A stretch of DNA of 64,000 bases. Origin: Alphaproteobacteria bacterium MedPE-SWcel (lineage in GTDB: Bacteria > Pseudomonadota > Alphaproteobacteria > Rhodobacterales > Rhodobacteraceae). The translations under genes and the position numbers were made by a program. The stretch is from positions 1 to 64,000 of the forward strand of contig MPDC01000013.1 of the NCBI GenBank assembly GCA_001874255.1, written 5' to 3'. Positions 26,782 through 35,838 of the stretch are shown in pieces. The stretch's first letter is position 1. Every line of letters begins with the position of its first letter. A model generated the notes under the pieces. That model was given only the letters and a program-made list of their open reading frames with translations. It was not told the DNA's origin and did not search any database.

Positions 26782-27252
26782 CTATCCGACCGGTGGTGCA
26801 GCCTCGGGATCAGCCGGATCAGCCGGGGTGTCCTGACTGAAGATATTGCGCCAAAGCGGTGCAGGATGGCGCGCGCCCTGCCGGGTCTGGCGTTGCCAGA
26901 TCGAGCTGACGAACATCGCTTCGGGCGCGCGCTGTCCGGGGCGTGTGAAATCGGCGCGATAGCTCAGCAGGGCGTGGTCGCAGCCAAGTGCCCGGGCCCT
27001 CAGCAGGGAGAGGCGGTAGCTGGTAACCGTGGGGCCGGACCCGAGCTGGCCGCAGTGATCGGATTTTCCGGCAAAGCCATCTGCGTAGACGCCGAGAAAA
27101 CTGTCGCAGAGGGCGGCGGCATCTGCATCGGCGTCGCCCTCGACCAGAGCCTCCCACACGGATGTTTCACAAGCGGTCAGCTGTCGCAAGAGATCCGTCT
27201 CTGCGGTCTCGGGCGTCTGAGCCGTATCATCTGGCTGGCCGATCCGGGTCAT
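26782..27252 (-). CDS. DUF4440/SnoaL-like protein
   Basis: A 156-residue protein resembling NTF2-fold DUF4440 proteins. Residues about 20-125 carry CETSVWEALVEGD, FLGVYADGFAGKSDH, YRLSLLRARALG and the C-terminal MFVSSIWQRQ. NTF2-fold members range from isomerases to ligand binders, so no activity is assigned. There is no signal peptide. It lies 13 bp after a coiled-coil membrane protein and after the OmpA-type gene, and is probably the last gene of that minus-strand operon. Confidence 0.75.
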   Translation of the reverse strand: MTRIGQPDDTAQTPETAETDLLRQLTACETSVWEALVEGDADADAAALCDSFLGVYADGFAGKSDHCGQLGSGPTVTSYRLSLLRARALGCDHALLSYRADFTRPGQRAPEAMFVSSIWQRQTRQGARHPAPLWRNIFSQDTPADPADPEAAPPVG

Positions 27253-27265
27253 CAGGAGGGGGACC

Positions 27266-27586
27266 TCAACCGGCGCCGTGCAGCTGTGAGCGTAGTTCCT
27301 CGGCCTCTTGACGCGCCTCGCGCAGCCCGTCCATGGCAGCGCGCAACTCGGCTTCGGTCTGGCTGAGCTGATTGGTCAGCTCCGCTTCGCGTTGCTGCAG
27401 ATATGTGATCGCCTGATCGCGGGTTTCTTCTGCCTCGTGCAGTTCCTGGCTCATGCGGTCCAGATCCGCCACGTCGCTTTGGCGCACGCGGGTGAAGCGG
27501 TGCACCAGCCAATTGGCAAACCATCCCATCGCAAAGGCCGCGAACAGGATGATGGCTGTGGTGAGGATGAACTCTGTTCTGCTCAT
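27266..27586 (-). CDS. Small membrane-anchored coiled-coil protein
   Basis: A 106-residue protein. One N-terminal membrane helix (about 6-27, FILTTAIILFAAFAMGWFANWLV) is followed by a long predicted coiled coil rich in Glu, Gln and Ala (about 37-102). Its start overlaps the stop of the upstream OmpA-family gene by one base (TAATG). The coupling suggests a role with that envelope protein. No family with known function is recognised. Confidence 0.8.
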   Translation of the reverse strand: MSRTEFILTTAIILFAAFAMGWFANWLVHRFTRVRQSDVADLDRMSQELHEAEETRDQAITYLQQREAELTNQLSQTEAELRAAMDGLREARQEAEELRSQLHGAG

Positions 27587-29553
27587 TATCCTTCGGTCTC
27601 CTGGAGGGGGTCTGTTGCGGTCTCGTTGGGCTGAGGGGGGGTGGCCTCGGCGTCGGTGGGGTCGGTTTGCGGGGCGCGGTCGGCATCGGTTCCGTCCCCG
27701 GAGCCCTCGTCGGAGCCCCCCTCGGTCCCGTCCTCTGAGGGCGGTTCGGTTTCAATGAGGCGGAATTCGATGCGGCGGTTGGCCTCGCGTCCCTCTTCGG
27801 TGTCATTGCTGGCGATGGGGGTGACTTCGCCATAGCCCTTGGCCACGAAGCTGCCGGTCAGCAGCCGCCGCGCCCGGAGCGCGTTCAGGACGGACTGGGC
27901 TCTGGCCTGGCTGAGGTTGAGGTTCATCTCTTCCCGTCCCTGACTGTCGGTGTGCCCCTGAATTTCCAGAGGAATTTCGCCGCATTGATCCAGAAGCCTG
28001 GCAATCTTGTCGATCACCCGCGCGCTGTCGGCGGCCACGGTCGCGGAGCCGGGTTCGAAGGCGATCTTCTCGGCGCGCTGGATGGCGGCCAGTTCAGCCT
28101 CGCACAGGGCCGCGGCCATCAGCTGGTCCTCCGGTTCCGGGGGGGCCTCATAGGTCAGGTCCAGTTCGTAATCCTCGGCCTCGCCCAGTTTGTCCGACAG
28201 CATCCGCGCCACCTCGGCGCTGGCGTTTTCCTGATGGCTCATGCCGCGCAGGCTGACCAGATCCGGGGTGACGGTCACCGCGCCGCGTTCCAGCTGCGCC
28301 AGCGCATCCAGCGCGGCCAGCACGCGAATCGGCCAGGCGCCGGGCAGGTCCGGTACATTGCGCGTGGCCACATAGACCGCATCGGAGCCAAACCGGGCCC
28401 GCGCGTAGCTGTCCACGGTGCGGCGCTGGGCGTCATCGCTCAGCCGGCCGCGCAGTTGCACCTGGCCCTCGGGGCTGAGTGTGGCCGAAAACTCCGGGGT
28501 GCTGTCGCTGGCCTCGGTTTCGGGCTCGGGGAGCACCGCATGCAGCACAAAGACCTGCGGCAGGGCGTTTTCCAGCTCGCCGACGATTCGGTCGAACATT
28601 GGCGCGGCGGTCCCCTCGGCTGCGACCAGCGTCACGTCGCCGTTGGAATAGGTGATCGATCCGGACCCGAGTTCCGTCAACGCCGCCAGACCGACCTCGA
28701 CGGCACGCGACCAATTGGCGGAGGGCACGCCGAGGCCGATGGTGCATTCGCTGTCGCTCTGCAGGGCGGCCAGCCGGGCGGCGTTCAGGATGCGGTCGCG
28801 GCTCTCGTCGCTCTCGGCCGAGCAGGCATCGAACCGGCCGCCCCCCTCGTCGAGGACATAGCGCAGCGTGAAGGGCGAGATCACAGGACGCGGCGCCGCG
28901 ATATCGAGCGTCACATGAACCGAGGGCGGGGCCATGCGGGTCAGGTCATTTTCCAGCTTTTCCTTGGCTTCGGGACTGTCCGAGATGGCGGTGATGCTGA
29001 CGGCGCCTGCTTCGACGGAGATCTTGGTGCGCGGCAGCAGCGCCAGCGCCTTGAGCGCATAGGACATGGCATCGGTCCAGCCTCGGGGCAGCGGGTAGTC
29101 GGCTGTTTCGACAAAGTCGGTGACCTGCGGGTTGCGTTTGATCGCGGCGAGTTTGCCCATCAATGCCGCGTGGTCGCTTGCGGTCGGAACGAGGCCAATG
29201 ATGGAGATCCCGGCATCATTGCGCAGAATCTCTGTCGAGAATCGCGGCGGTGCGATGCCCTCTGACGGGGTGATCTCCATCTGATCGATGATCCGCGAGG
29301 CATCCACTACGGCGCCGATGCGGGAAATCGCGGCGAACCGCTTGGCCTCATCCGGGGCCTCGCCCGAGAGCTCCACCCGGAGGCCGTCGGCCACCACTTC
29401 GGCCCAGGTGAACCCGGCGCTGTCCAGCGTGCGGCGGACTGCGATCTCGGTGTTGTCTTCCAGTGCCGTCGCCGCAAACCCCGCCACCACCAGACTGAGA
29501 CCTGCCGCTGCGGCAAAGGTCAGGGGGGGGATCATGAATGAGGAAAGACGCAT
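27586..29553 (-). CDS. OmpA-family protein with BON-like repeats
   Basis: A 655-residue envelope protein. The N-terminus has a hydrophobic signal or anchor (about 5-28). The long middle contains BON-like segments (for example AVRRTLDSAGFTWAEVVADG and later repeats). The C-terminal OmpA/MotB domain (about 500-620) includes FEPGSATVAADSARV and IQGHTDSQGREEMNLNLSQARAQSVL, which binds peptidoglycan. An acidic Asp/Glu/Gly/Thr-rich tail of about 50 residues follows. The ATG at 29553 was chosen because the signal-like segment follows directly. It is divergent from nothing; ubiA lies upstream on the same strand. Confidence 0.88.
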   Translation of the reverse strand: MRLSSFMIPPLTFAAAAGLSLVVAGFAATALEDNTEIAVRRTLDSAGFTWAEVVADGLRVELSGEAPDEAKRFAAISRIGAVVDASRIIDQMEITPSEGIAPPRFSTEILRNDAGISIIGLVPTASDHAALMGKLAAIKRNPQVTDFVETADYPLPRGWTDAMSYALKALALLPRTKISVEAGAVSITAISDSPEAKEKLENDLTRMAPPSVHVTLDIAAPRPVISPFTLRYVLDEGGGRFDACSAESDESRDRILNAARLAALQSDSECTIGLGVPSANWSRAVEVGLAALTELGSGSITYSNGDVTLVAAEGTAAPMFDRIVGELENALPQVFVLHAVLPEPETEASDSTPEFSATLSPEGQVQLRGRLSDDAQRRTVDSYARARFGSDAVYVATRNVPDLPGAWPIRVLAALDALAQLERGAVTVTPDLVSLRGMSHQENASAEVARMLSDKLGEAEDYELDLTYEAPPEPEDQLMAAALCEAELAAIQRAEKIAFEPGSATVAADSARVIDKIARLLDQCGEIPLEIQGHTDSQGREEMNLNLSQARAQSVLNALRARRLLTGSFVAKGYGEVTPIASNDTEEGREANRRIEFRLIETEPPSEDGTEGGSDEGSGDGTDADRAPQTDPTDAEATPPQPNETATDPLQETEG

Positions 29554-29634
29554 TGGGCAGTAAGTTCCGGCAGTTCGATTGGCATCTGTCTTACAAGGGC
29601 GGGGAGGCTGGATCAATCGCGTCGGGCCGCGCGA

Positions 29635-30597
29635 TCATGCAAACAATGCCAGGACGAGGAAAATGAGCGGAATCAAGCCGGTGTCCCGATTGAGGTGAAA
29701 CAGCGCCAGCAGCCGCGCAGAGTTGTCGGCGTCAAAGGACCGCAGCTGCCAGGTCATATGCCATCCCATCGCCCAGGGCGCCACCAGCGACAAGGCCAGC
29801 GCCAGGACCGAGCCTGAGGGCTGAACCGCGAGGATGACGGCCAGCGCCATCAGGCTGACGGTGGCCACGATGAAGCGCCGGAGCCAGACCGGCGAGCGGT
29901 CGCCAAACAGGCGCGCGGTGGATTTCACGCCGATCAGGGCGTCATCTTCGGCATCCTGATGGGCATAGATGGTGTCATAAAACAGCGTCCAGGCCATGCC
30001 GGCCCCGTAGAGCGCCACCGCAGGCCAGTCCAGCCGACCGCTGTGGGCGACCCAGGCCAGCATCGCGCCCCAATTGAAGGCCAGCCCGAGGAAGACCTGC
30101 GGCCACCAGGTGAACCGCTTGGCAAAGGGGTAGATTGCGACCGGAAACAGCGACAGGATGCCCATCGCGATGGCGGCCTGATTGAAGGTCAGCAAGATCC
30201 CGAAGGCCAGCAGTGCTTGCAGTCCCATCCATAGGGCCGCTCCCTTGACCGTTGCCTGGCCGGACGGGATCGGGCGCGAGCGGGTCCGCTCGACGCTGCC
30301 ATCGATGTGGCGATCCGTGATGTCGTTCCAGGTACAGCCCGCCCCCCGCATCAGCCAGGCCCCGAGGCCGCAGCCGACGAAGATCCACAGATCGCCCCAG
30401 CGCGGGCTCTGGTCCGCCAGCATCGCCAGCGCCAGACCCCACCAACACGGCAGCAGCAGGAGCCAGGTGCCGATCGGGCGATCGGCGCGGCTCAGACGCA
30501 GGTAGGGGCGCAGGGCCTCGGGCGCATGGGTGTCCACCCAATTGCCTTTCACAGCATCTGCGACACGTCCATCTGGTGTTGGCGACTGGCCTTGCAT
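29635..30597 (-). CDS. ubiA: 4-hydroxybenzoate octaprenyltransferase UbiA
   Basis: A 320-residue inner-membrane prenyltransferase of ubiquinone synthesis. The two prenyl-diphosphate/Mg-binding motifs are present: NDITDRHID (with RTRSRPIPSG after it) and YAHQDAEDD. Eight to nine membrane helices are visible. The ATG at 30597 begins MQGQSPTPDGRVADAV, typical of alphaproteobacterial UbiA. The gene is divergent from rsmE with only 12 bp between start codons, so the promoters must overlap the neighbouring coding starts. Confidence 0.95.
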   Translation of the reverse strand: MQGQSPTPDGRVADAVKGNWVDTHAPEALRPYLRLSRADRPIGTWLLLLPCWWGLALAMLADQSPRWGDLWIFVGCGLGAWLMRGAGCTWNDITDRHIDGSVERTRSRPIPSGQATVKGAALWMGLQALLAFGILLTFNQAAIAMGILSLFPVAIYPFAKRFTWWPQVFLGLAFNWGAMLAWVAHSGRLDWPAVALYGAGMAWTLFYDTIYAHQDAEDDALIGVKSTARLFGDRSPVWLRRFIVATVSLMALAVILAVQPSGSVLALALSLVAPWAMGWHMTWQLRSFDADNSARLLALFHLNRDTGLIPLIFLVLALFA

Positions 30598-30609
30598 ATG
30601 TAGGACCCC

Positions 30610-31341
30610 ATGAGTGCTAAAGTCAGACTGTATGTAGATCACCCCTTGGGGGCAGGGCAATCGGTTCCTCTGGACCGGGATCAGGCGCATTATCTGTTCG
30701 GGGTGATGCGGCTGGGGGTCGGGGCTTGCGTTGCGCTGTTCAACGGGCGCGACGGGGAATGGCAGGCAGAGGTGGCCGAAGCCGGGAAACGCGGCGGGGT
30801 GCTGGCCTGTGTTGCGCAGTCCAAGCCGCTGCAGCTGCCGCCGGATTTGTGGCTGATTTTCGCGCCGATCAAGAAGGCACGCACCGATTTCATTGTCGAA
30901 AAAGCCGCAGAGATGGGCGCGGCGCGCATTGTGCCGGTGGTGACGGAGTTCACCAATTCCGAGCGGATCCGGCAGGATCGGCTGCAGGCCCATGCGGTAG
31001 AAGCGGCGGAGCAATGCGGCGGCACCTTTGTGCCGGAGGTGGCGGAGCTGCAGAAACTGTCGGCGCTGCTGGATCATTGGCCGCTGCCGCGCCAGCTGAT
31101 GTTCTGCGACGAGGCGGAAGTGGGGCAGCGCCGGTTTCTGGATGAGGTCCCGGCGGAGCCACCGGCCCCCTGGGCGATTGTGATCGGGCCGGAAGGCGGG
31201 TTCTCGGGGACCGAACGCAAGCGCCTGCAGGGGATGGAGCAATCGCATGTGGTCAGTCTCGGGCCGCGCATCCTGCGTGCCGATACCGCAGCGGTGGCCG
31301 CCATGACGCTGTGGCAGCAGAGGCTGGGAGACTGGGGATGA
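30610..31341 (+). CDS. rsmE: 16S rRNA (uracil1498-N3)-methyltransferase RsmE
   Basis: A 243-residue SPOUT-class methyltransferase. The N-terminal PUA-like part includes DQAHYLFGVMRLGVG. The C-terminal knot holds the SAM-site motifs VTEFTNSERI, EAAEQCGGTFVPEV, IGPEGGFSGTERKRL and LGPRILRADTAAVAA. Length is normal. Its stop overlaps the next start in ATGA, so it is coupled to the GNAT gene. Confidence 0.95.
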   Translation: MSAKVRLYVDHPLGAGQSVPLDRDQAHYLFGVMRLGVGACVALFNGRDGEWQAEVAEAGKRGGVLACVAQSKPLQLPPDLWLIFAPIKKARTDFIVEKAAEMGAARIVPVVTEFTNSERIRQDRLQAHAVEAAEQCGGTFVPEVAELQKLSALLDHWPLPRQLMFCDEAEVGQRRFLDEVPAEPPAPWAIVIGPEGGFSGTERKRLQGMEQSHVVSLGPRILRADTAAVAAMTLWQQRLGDWG

Positions 31342-32219
31342 GGTGGCGCCCTGCGGAGAGGTCTGACCTCGGCTGGATCGAGACAGTGCTGTTTGAGCAT
31401 CTGCAGGGCTCCATGTTCCTGATCGGAAACCTGCGCGCCCATGGGCTCGGCCCGCAGCGGCGCGCGGCTCCTCCGCATGCGCTGACGCTATGGGTGCGGC
31501 CGGGGCTGGACGGGGTGTTCGGGATCACAACGGCGGGAACGGTTTTGATGATGTGCCCCGCTGCGGAGGCTTCTGACTGGCGGGCGGCGGGGCGGTTGCT
31601 GGCCGGGCGCGCGGTCACTGCGGTGTTGGGGGATGCGCCGCAGGTGCGTGGCTTTCTGGCCGCCAACGAGCTGCAGTCGCACCCCTGTCAGCTCGACAGC
31701 GATGATCCGGGGTTTCTGCTGGATCTGACAGAGCTTCGGGCCGAGATCCGCGCCGATGAGGACATCGTCCCGCTGGGGGATGCTCCGCGCGCATTGATGG
31801 AGGCCTGGCGCACCGCCTATGAGATCGAGGCGGTTGGCGCGACGCCGGAGGCGGCGGCCCCGAAGGCACGCGCGGATATTGCGGATTTTGTGGCACAGGA
31901 CAGCCATCGTGTGTTGCTGCACCAGGGAGAGCCCGTCGCCATGACCGGCTTCAACCTGATCTTGCCGGAAGCTGTCCAGGTTGGCGGTGTCTATACCCCT
32001 CCGGCCCTGCGCGGGCGGGGATACGCGCGCCGCGTCGTCGGTCGGCATTTGTGCGAAGCGCGCGCTCGCGGCGCCTCGCGGGCGGTTCTCTTTGCCGCGA
32101 GCGAGGCGGCGGCCAGAGCCTATCGGGCGGTAGGATTTCAGTCGGCCGGAACCTATGCTTTGGTATTGTTCTCCTGGCCTGCGCAAACCTGCGCAGCCTC
32201 TGTGGAGGGGTGCACATGA
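31338..32219 (+). CDS. GNAT-family N-acetyltransferase
   Basis: A 293-residue two-part protein. The C-terminal GNAT domain (about 180-285) has the acetyl-CoA-binding turn RGRGYARRVVG preceded by QVGGVYTPPALR. The N-terminal half is a degenerate GNAT-like or DUF4081-like domain. The acceptor is unknown. It overlaps rsmE upstream and the next membrane-protein gene downstream by four bases each, so all three form an operon. Confidence 0.85.
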   Translation: MRWRPAERSDLGWIETVLFEHLQGSMFLIGNLRAHGLGPQRRAAPPHALTLWVRPGLDGVFGITTAGTVLMMCPAAEASDWRAAGRLLAGRAVTAVLGDAPQVRGFLAANELQSHPCQLDSDDPGFLLDLTELRAEIRADEDIVPLGDAPRALMEAWRTAYEIEAVGATPEAAAPKARADIADFVAQDSHRVLLHQGEPVAMTGFNLILPEAVQVGGVYTPPALRGRGYARRVVGRHLCEARARGASRAVLFAASEAAARAYRAVGFQSAGTYALVLFSWPAQTCAASVEGCT

Positions 32220-32743
32220 GTTTTATCAGACCCGAAGCCAGCGCCGCCATATGGCGATGGAGAGAAATGCTGGCGGCGTTGGTCCTGCTGGCGATCGGGC
32301 TGCGCTGGGCCCTGATGTCTGTGGGTATCATGCAGATGACCGGTTGGGCCTGTATTGCGCTGGCGGTGGTGCTGGCGATTGTCGGCGGACAGCGGATGCG
32401 GTTTCGGCTTGGCTCCGGGGGGCCGGGAGTGGTGCAGGTGACCGAAGGTCAGATCAGCTATTTCGGACCGCTGACAGGGGGCGCGGTGGCCCGGTCCGAG
32501 ATCGAGATCCTGCGTCTGGATCATACCGCACGACCGTCGCATTGGGTTCTGGAACAACCGGGCCAGCCGCCCCTGGCGATCCCGGTCACAGCCACCGGAG
32601 CCGAGGCGCTGTTCGATGTGTTCGCCAGTCTGCCGGGGCTGAAGACGGAACGCATGCTGAGTGAACTACATCACAAAGGTCCGCATCAGGTCGTGATATG
32701 GCAGCGATCACCGGATGCGCACCCAGCCCATTGGCTGCATTGA
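32216..32743 (+). CDS. Small membrane protein of unknown function
   Basis: A 175-residue protein with two N-terminal hydrophobic segments (about 18-36 and 42-60) followed by a soluble domain containing VVQVTEGQISYFGPLTGG. The layout resembles PH-domain-like membrane proteins seen in roseobacters, but I cannot name a family. It is coupled to the GNAT gene by an ATGA overlap. Confidence 0.75.
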   Translation: MSFIRPEASAAIWRWREMLAALVLLAIGLRWALMSVGIMQMTGWACIALAVVLAIVGGQRMRFRLGSGGPGVVQVTEGQISYFGPLTGGAVARSEIEILRLDHTARPSHWVLEQPGQPPLAIPVTATGAEALFDVFASLPGLKTERMLSELHHKGPHQVVIWQRSPDAHPAHWLH

Positions 32744-32863
32744 CAAGCCCAGCGTTTGGTCGCACCAGTTGACACTTGGGCCCCGTGCCTCAGACGCAGA
32801 AACACGACACAGAAATATGCCACGCCTGCCCGGAGCAGCGCGATCTTTGAAGGGGGCCTATCC

Positions 32864-34234
32864 ATGTCCATTCCTCAGTCCGGTGGCGGACCGATCGAAA
32901 GCCATGCCCAATTGGCAGAGTATATGGAATCGGGTTGCAAGCCGTCCGACGACTGGCGCATCGGCACCGAGCACGAGAAATTCGGCTATTGCAAGGACAC
33001 GCTGAAACCGCTGCCCTATGAGGGCAAACGGTCGATCCTTGCGGTGCTGGAGGGGCTGCGCGACCGTCACGGCTGGGCGCCGGTGAATGAAGGCGGCAAG
33101 CTGATCGGCCTGACCAAGGGGATGGCCAATGTGAGCCTCGAACCCGGCGGCGCGCTGGAGCTGTCCGGCGCACCGCTGGAGACCATCCACGAGACCTGCG
33201 ACGAGGTGAACACGCATCTGCGCGAAGTGAAGGATATCGCCGATGAGATCGGTGTCGGCTTTATTGGGCTGGGGGCGGCGCCGATCTGGCAGCATGACGA
33301 AATGCCCTTGATGCCCAAGGGCCGCTACACGCTGATGAACGACTACATGGACAAGGTCGGCACCACCGGTCGATGGATGATGCGGCGCACCTGTACGGTG
33401 CAGGTGAACCTCGATTTCGCCTCCGAGGCCGACATGGTCCAGAAACTGCGCGTTGCCTTGGCGCTGCAGCCGGTGGCGACGGCCTTGTTTGCGAATTCGC
33501 CCTTCTTCGAGGGCAAGCCCAATGGTCATAAATCCTGGCGCAGCTATATCTGGCGGCATATGGATGCAGCGCGCACGGGCATGCTGCCGTTTGTGTTCGA
33601 GGAAGGCATGGGGTTCGAGCGATACGCCGACTATGCGCTCGATGTGCCGATGTATTTTGTCTATCGCGACGGCAAATACATCAATGCGCTGGGCCAGTCG
33701 TTTCGCGATTTCCTGAAGGGTGAACTGCCCGCGATGCCGGGCGAGACGCCGACCCTGTCGGATTGGGCAGACCATCTGACGACGGCTTTTCCCGAGGCCC
33801 GGATCAAGAAATACATGGAAATGCGCGGCGCCGACGGGGGGCCGTGGCGGCGTCTGTGCGCCTTGCCTGCGTTCTGGGTCGGGCTGATGTATGATCAGTC
33901 CGCGCTGGATGCGGCCTGGGATCTGGTCAAGCATTGGGATGCGGAGACACGCGAAGGTCTGCGCGTGGAGGCTTCGGTTGCGGGATTGCAGGCGGAATTC
34001 GGCGGGGTGAAGATGCACGATCTTGCGCGCGAGGTGCTGGCGCTGTCCGAAGCGGGGCTGACGGCACGGGCGCGCCAGGGGGCGGGGGGATTGATCCCGG
34101 ATGAGACCCATTTCCTCAATGCGCTGAAGGAAAGTGTCGACAGCGGCAAAGTGCCGGCCGACGAGCTTCTGGAGCGTTTCGAGGGCGATTGGAACGGCGA
34201 TCTGACGCGGATATACGCAGATTACAGCTACTGA
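32864..34234 (+). CDS. gshA: Glutamate-cysteine ligase GshA (GCS2, plant/alphaproteobacterial type)
   Basis: A 456-residue cytosolic ligase making gamma-glutamylcysteine, the first step of glutathione synthesis. It belongs to the plant-like class, shown by WRIGTEHEKFGY, GGALELSGAPLETIHETC, MPLMPKGRYTLMNDYM, TVQVNLDF and GEWPTLSDW-like ETPTLSDWADHLTTAFPEAR. The ATG at 32864 has AGGGGG upstream at the right distance. It is followed by a good hairpin terminator and stands as its own transcription unit. Confidence 0.95.
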   Translation: MSIPQSGGGPIESHAQLAEYMESGCKPSDDWRIGTEHEKFGYCKDTLKPLPYEGKRSILAVLEGLRDRHGWAPVNEGGKLIGLTKGMANVSLEPGGALELSGAPLETIHETCDEVNTHLREVKDIADEIGVGFIGLGAAPIWQHDEMPLMPKGRYTLMNDYMDKVGTTGRWMMRRTCTVQVNLDFASEADMVQKLRVALALQPVATALFANSPFFEGKPNGHKSWRSYIWRHMDAARTGMLPFVFEEGMGFERYADYALDVPMYFVYRDGKYINALGQSFRDFLKGELPAMPGETPTLSDWADHLTTAFPEARIKKYMEMRGADGGPWRRLCALPAFWVGLMYDQSALDAAWDLVKHWDAETREGLRVEASVAGLQAEFGGVKMHDLAREVLALSEAGLTARARQGAGGLIPDETHFLNALKESVDSGKVPADELLERFEGDWNGDLTRIYADYSY

Positions 34235-34258
34235 CCGGATCGCTGCCGGACCTGACAG

Positions 34259-34285
34259 AAGGGGCGCCGCTGAGACGCCCCTTTT
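34259..34285 (+). terminator. Intrinsic terminator after gshA
   Basis: AAGGGGCG and CGCCCCTTTT pair in a GC-rich stem around a nine-base loop and run directly into TTTT. It lies 25 bases after the gshA stop and is the clearest Rho-independent terminator in the window. Confidence 0.85.
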
Positions 34286-34478
34286 GCTTGCCACCCTTGC
34301 ACTGGCGGCGCGCGCGGAGGTTGGCGCATTTGGCAACGCGAGGCGGTGACCAAGCGCGCGGGCCCGCAGAAAACCCGGTGCGGGGGGATGCCCGCAAAGA
34401 CACCGGCGACAGGATGCTCTGCTCTGCCGCCGGTGCGTGGTTTCGATCAATGCGTGAGTGGTGTGGCGTTGCGCGCTA

Positions 34479-34964
34479 TTATTGCAGCAGGGCGGCTGGC
34501 TCCGCATCCGCGATGGTGTCCCAGGTCACATCGGCTTTTTCGATGTAGCCTGGAATGTCAGTGGCCCAGCGGTCCTGAATGTCCTTGGACAGGTTGAGGT
34601 AGAGCACATCATCCACGATTTTCCACTGGTGCGGATCGCCGTCGAATTTGAACCCCATTGCGGCGCCAAAGGCGCAATAGCCGCCATAGGCAGGGATATA
34701 GGCTTCGGGGTTGGCCTCGAAGAGAGCCTTGTTCTCCTCTGATGCAAACCAGTAGGTTGCCTCATCATGGGCCGCGGTCAGCTTGTAGCTGCCTTTTGTC
34801 GCCTCGCCGGCATTGAAATAGGCGACGGGATCATATCCCTGCATCGCGAGGCCGGTGGAGGAGGCATTGATGTCGACCCCGGCTGCCAGTGTCGATGTGC
34901 TCAGTGCTATGGCAAAGGCGAGGCCGCCCAGCAGGGAGGTCGCGAGAGATTTTGTCTTGGTCAT
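34479..34964 (-). CDS. Exported YHS-domain protein
   Basis: A 161-residue periplasmic protein. A Sec signal peptide ends near TLAAG (about residue 28). The YHS-type domain includes LAMQGYDPVAYF and IPAYGGYCAFGAAMG. YHS domains are linked to metal-related proteins, but this exported, stand-alone version has no established role. It is flanked by gshA (convergent) and a 265-bp region upstream. Confidence 0.85.
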   Translation of the reverse strand: MTKTKSLATSLLGGLAFAIALSTSTLAAGVDINASSTGLAMQGYDPVAYFNAGEATKGSYKLTAAHDEATYWFASEENKALFEANPEAYIPAYGGYCAFGAAMGFKFDGDPHQWKIVDDVLYLNLSKDIQDRWATDIPGYIEKADVTWDTIADAEPAALLQ

Positions 34965-35180
34965 CGATTGAACCTTTCGATCAGAACAGGGTGCAATTCC
35001 CCTGGTGTATTCGCCCTATGAACAGGTGCTTGAAATGGGTTGCGCCGCCTCTTTGCGGTCACAGGGCGAAACTGGGGAGCGATCCGATCACATGCAAAAC
35101 AACTCCTTTTGTGTGTGCAGCGGTGCAGAGGGGATCTGCTGCCACGCCGGTAAACAAAGGCGTGAGCACACCGTGAGCGA

Positions 35181-35200
35181 CCCCGCCGGTGAGGGCGGGG
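35181..35200 (-). terminator. Hairpin downstream of plsY
   Basis: CCCCGCC and GGCGGGG form a perfect seven-bp stem with a six-base loop, about 30 bases past the plsY stop on the minus strand. No T-tract follows, so it may be a Rho-dependent or mRNA-protecting hairpin. Confidence 0.4.
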
Positions 35201-35229
35201 GGCTATCCTGCAGCGATGTCCTGCAGGTT

Positions 35230-35838
35230 TTACTTCTGGCCGATTTTGGGTTCAGTCCCGGCGCGCAGGCGCGAAATGTTGTCCTTGTGGCGCCACAGGA
35301 TCGCGGCGGCCAGAAGACAGGTCAGCAAGGTGCCCGGAGCGTATCCGAGCGCGAAGCTCCAGAGCGGGGCCGTGACGGCAGCGGTCAGCGCCCCCATCGA
35401 CGAAATCCGGCTGAGGGCGGCGGCAAAGAGCCAGGTCACACAGCAGGCAATACCGACAGGCCAGGCCAGCGCCAGCATAAGCCCGAGGAAGGTCGCAACG
35501 CCCTTGCCCCCTTTGAAGCCGAGCCAGACGGGGTAGCAGTGGCCGATGAAGGCCGCCAGCCCCGCCAGTTGCGCCGCGTCCTCGCCGGCCAGAGCACGCG
35601 CCAGCAGCACCGCCGCCGCGCCCTTGCCGCCATCCAGCAGGAGCGTCGTTGCCGCGGCGGCCTTGCTTCCGGTGCGCAGCACGTTGGTGGTTCCGATATT
35701 GCCCGACCCTATTTCGCGCAGGTTCCCGAGACCAAAGATCCGGGTAACCAACAGGCCGAAAGGCACCGAGCCACAGAGATAGCCGAGCGCGGTCCAGAGC
35801 ATCAGAACTGGCAAAGTCGTTTCGAGCGGTGGCAGCAT
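35230..35838 (-). CDS. plsY: Acyl-phosphate:glycerol-3-phosphate acyltransferase PlsY
   Basis: A 202-residue inner-membrane enzyme making lysophosphatidic acid from acyl-phosphate and glycerol-3-phosphate. The three PlsY motifs are present: GSVPFGLLV plus GSGNIGTTNVLR, HCYPVWLGFKGGKGVATFLG, and the C-terminal WRHKDNISRLRAGTE. Five helices are visible. Its start overlaps the stop of the pyrC-like gene by one base. PlsX, the acyl-phosphate source, is not in the window. Confidence 0.95.
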   Translation of the reverse strand: MLPPLETTLPVLMLWTALGYLCGSVPFGLLVTRIFGLGNLREIGSGNIGTTNVLRTGSKAAAATTLLLDGGKGAAAVLLARALAGEDAAQLAGLAAFIGHCYPVWLGFKGGKGVATFLGLMLALAWPVGIACCVTWLFAAALSRISSMGALTAAVTAPLWSFALGYAPGTLLTCLLAAAILWRHKDNISRLRAGTEPKIGQK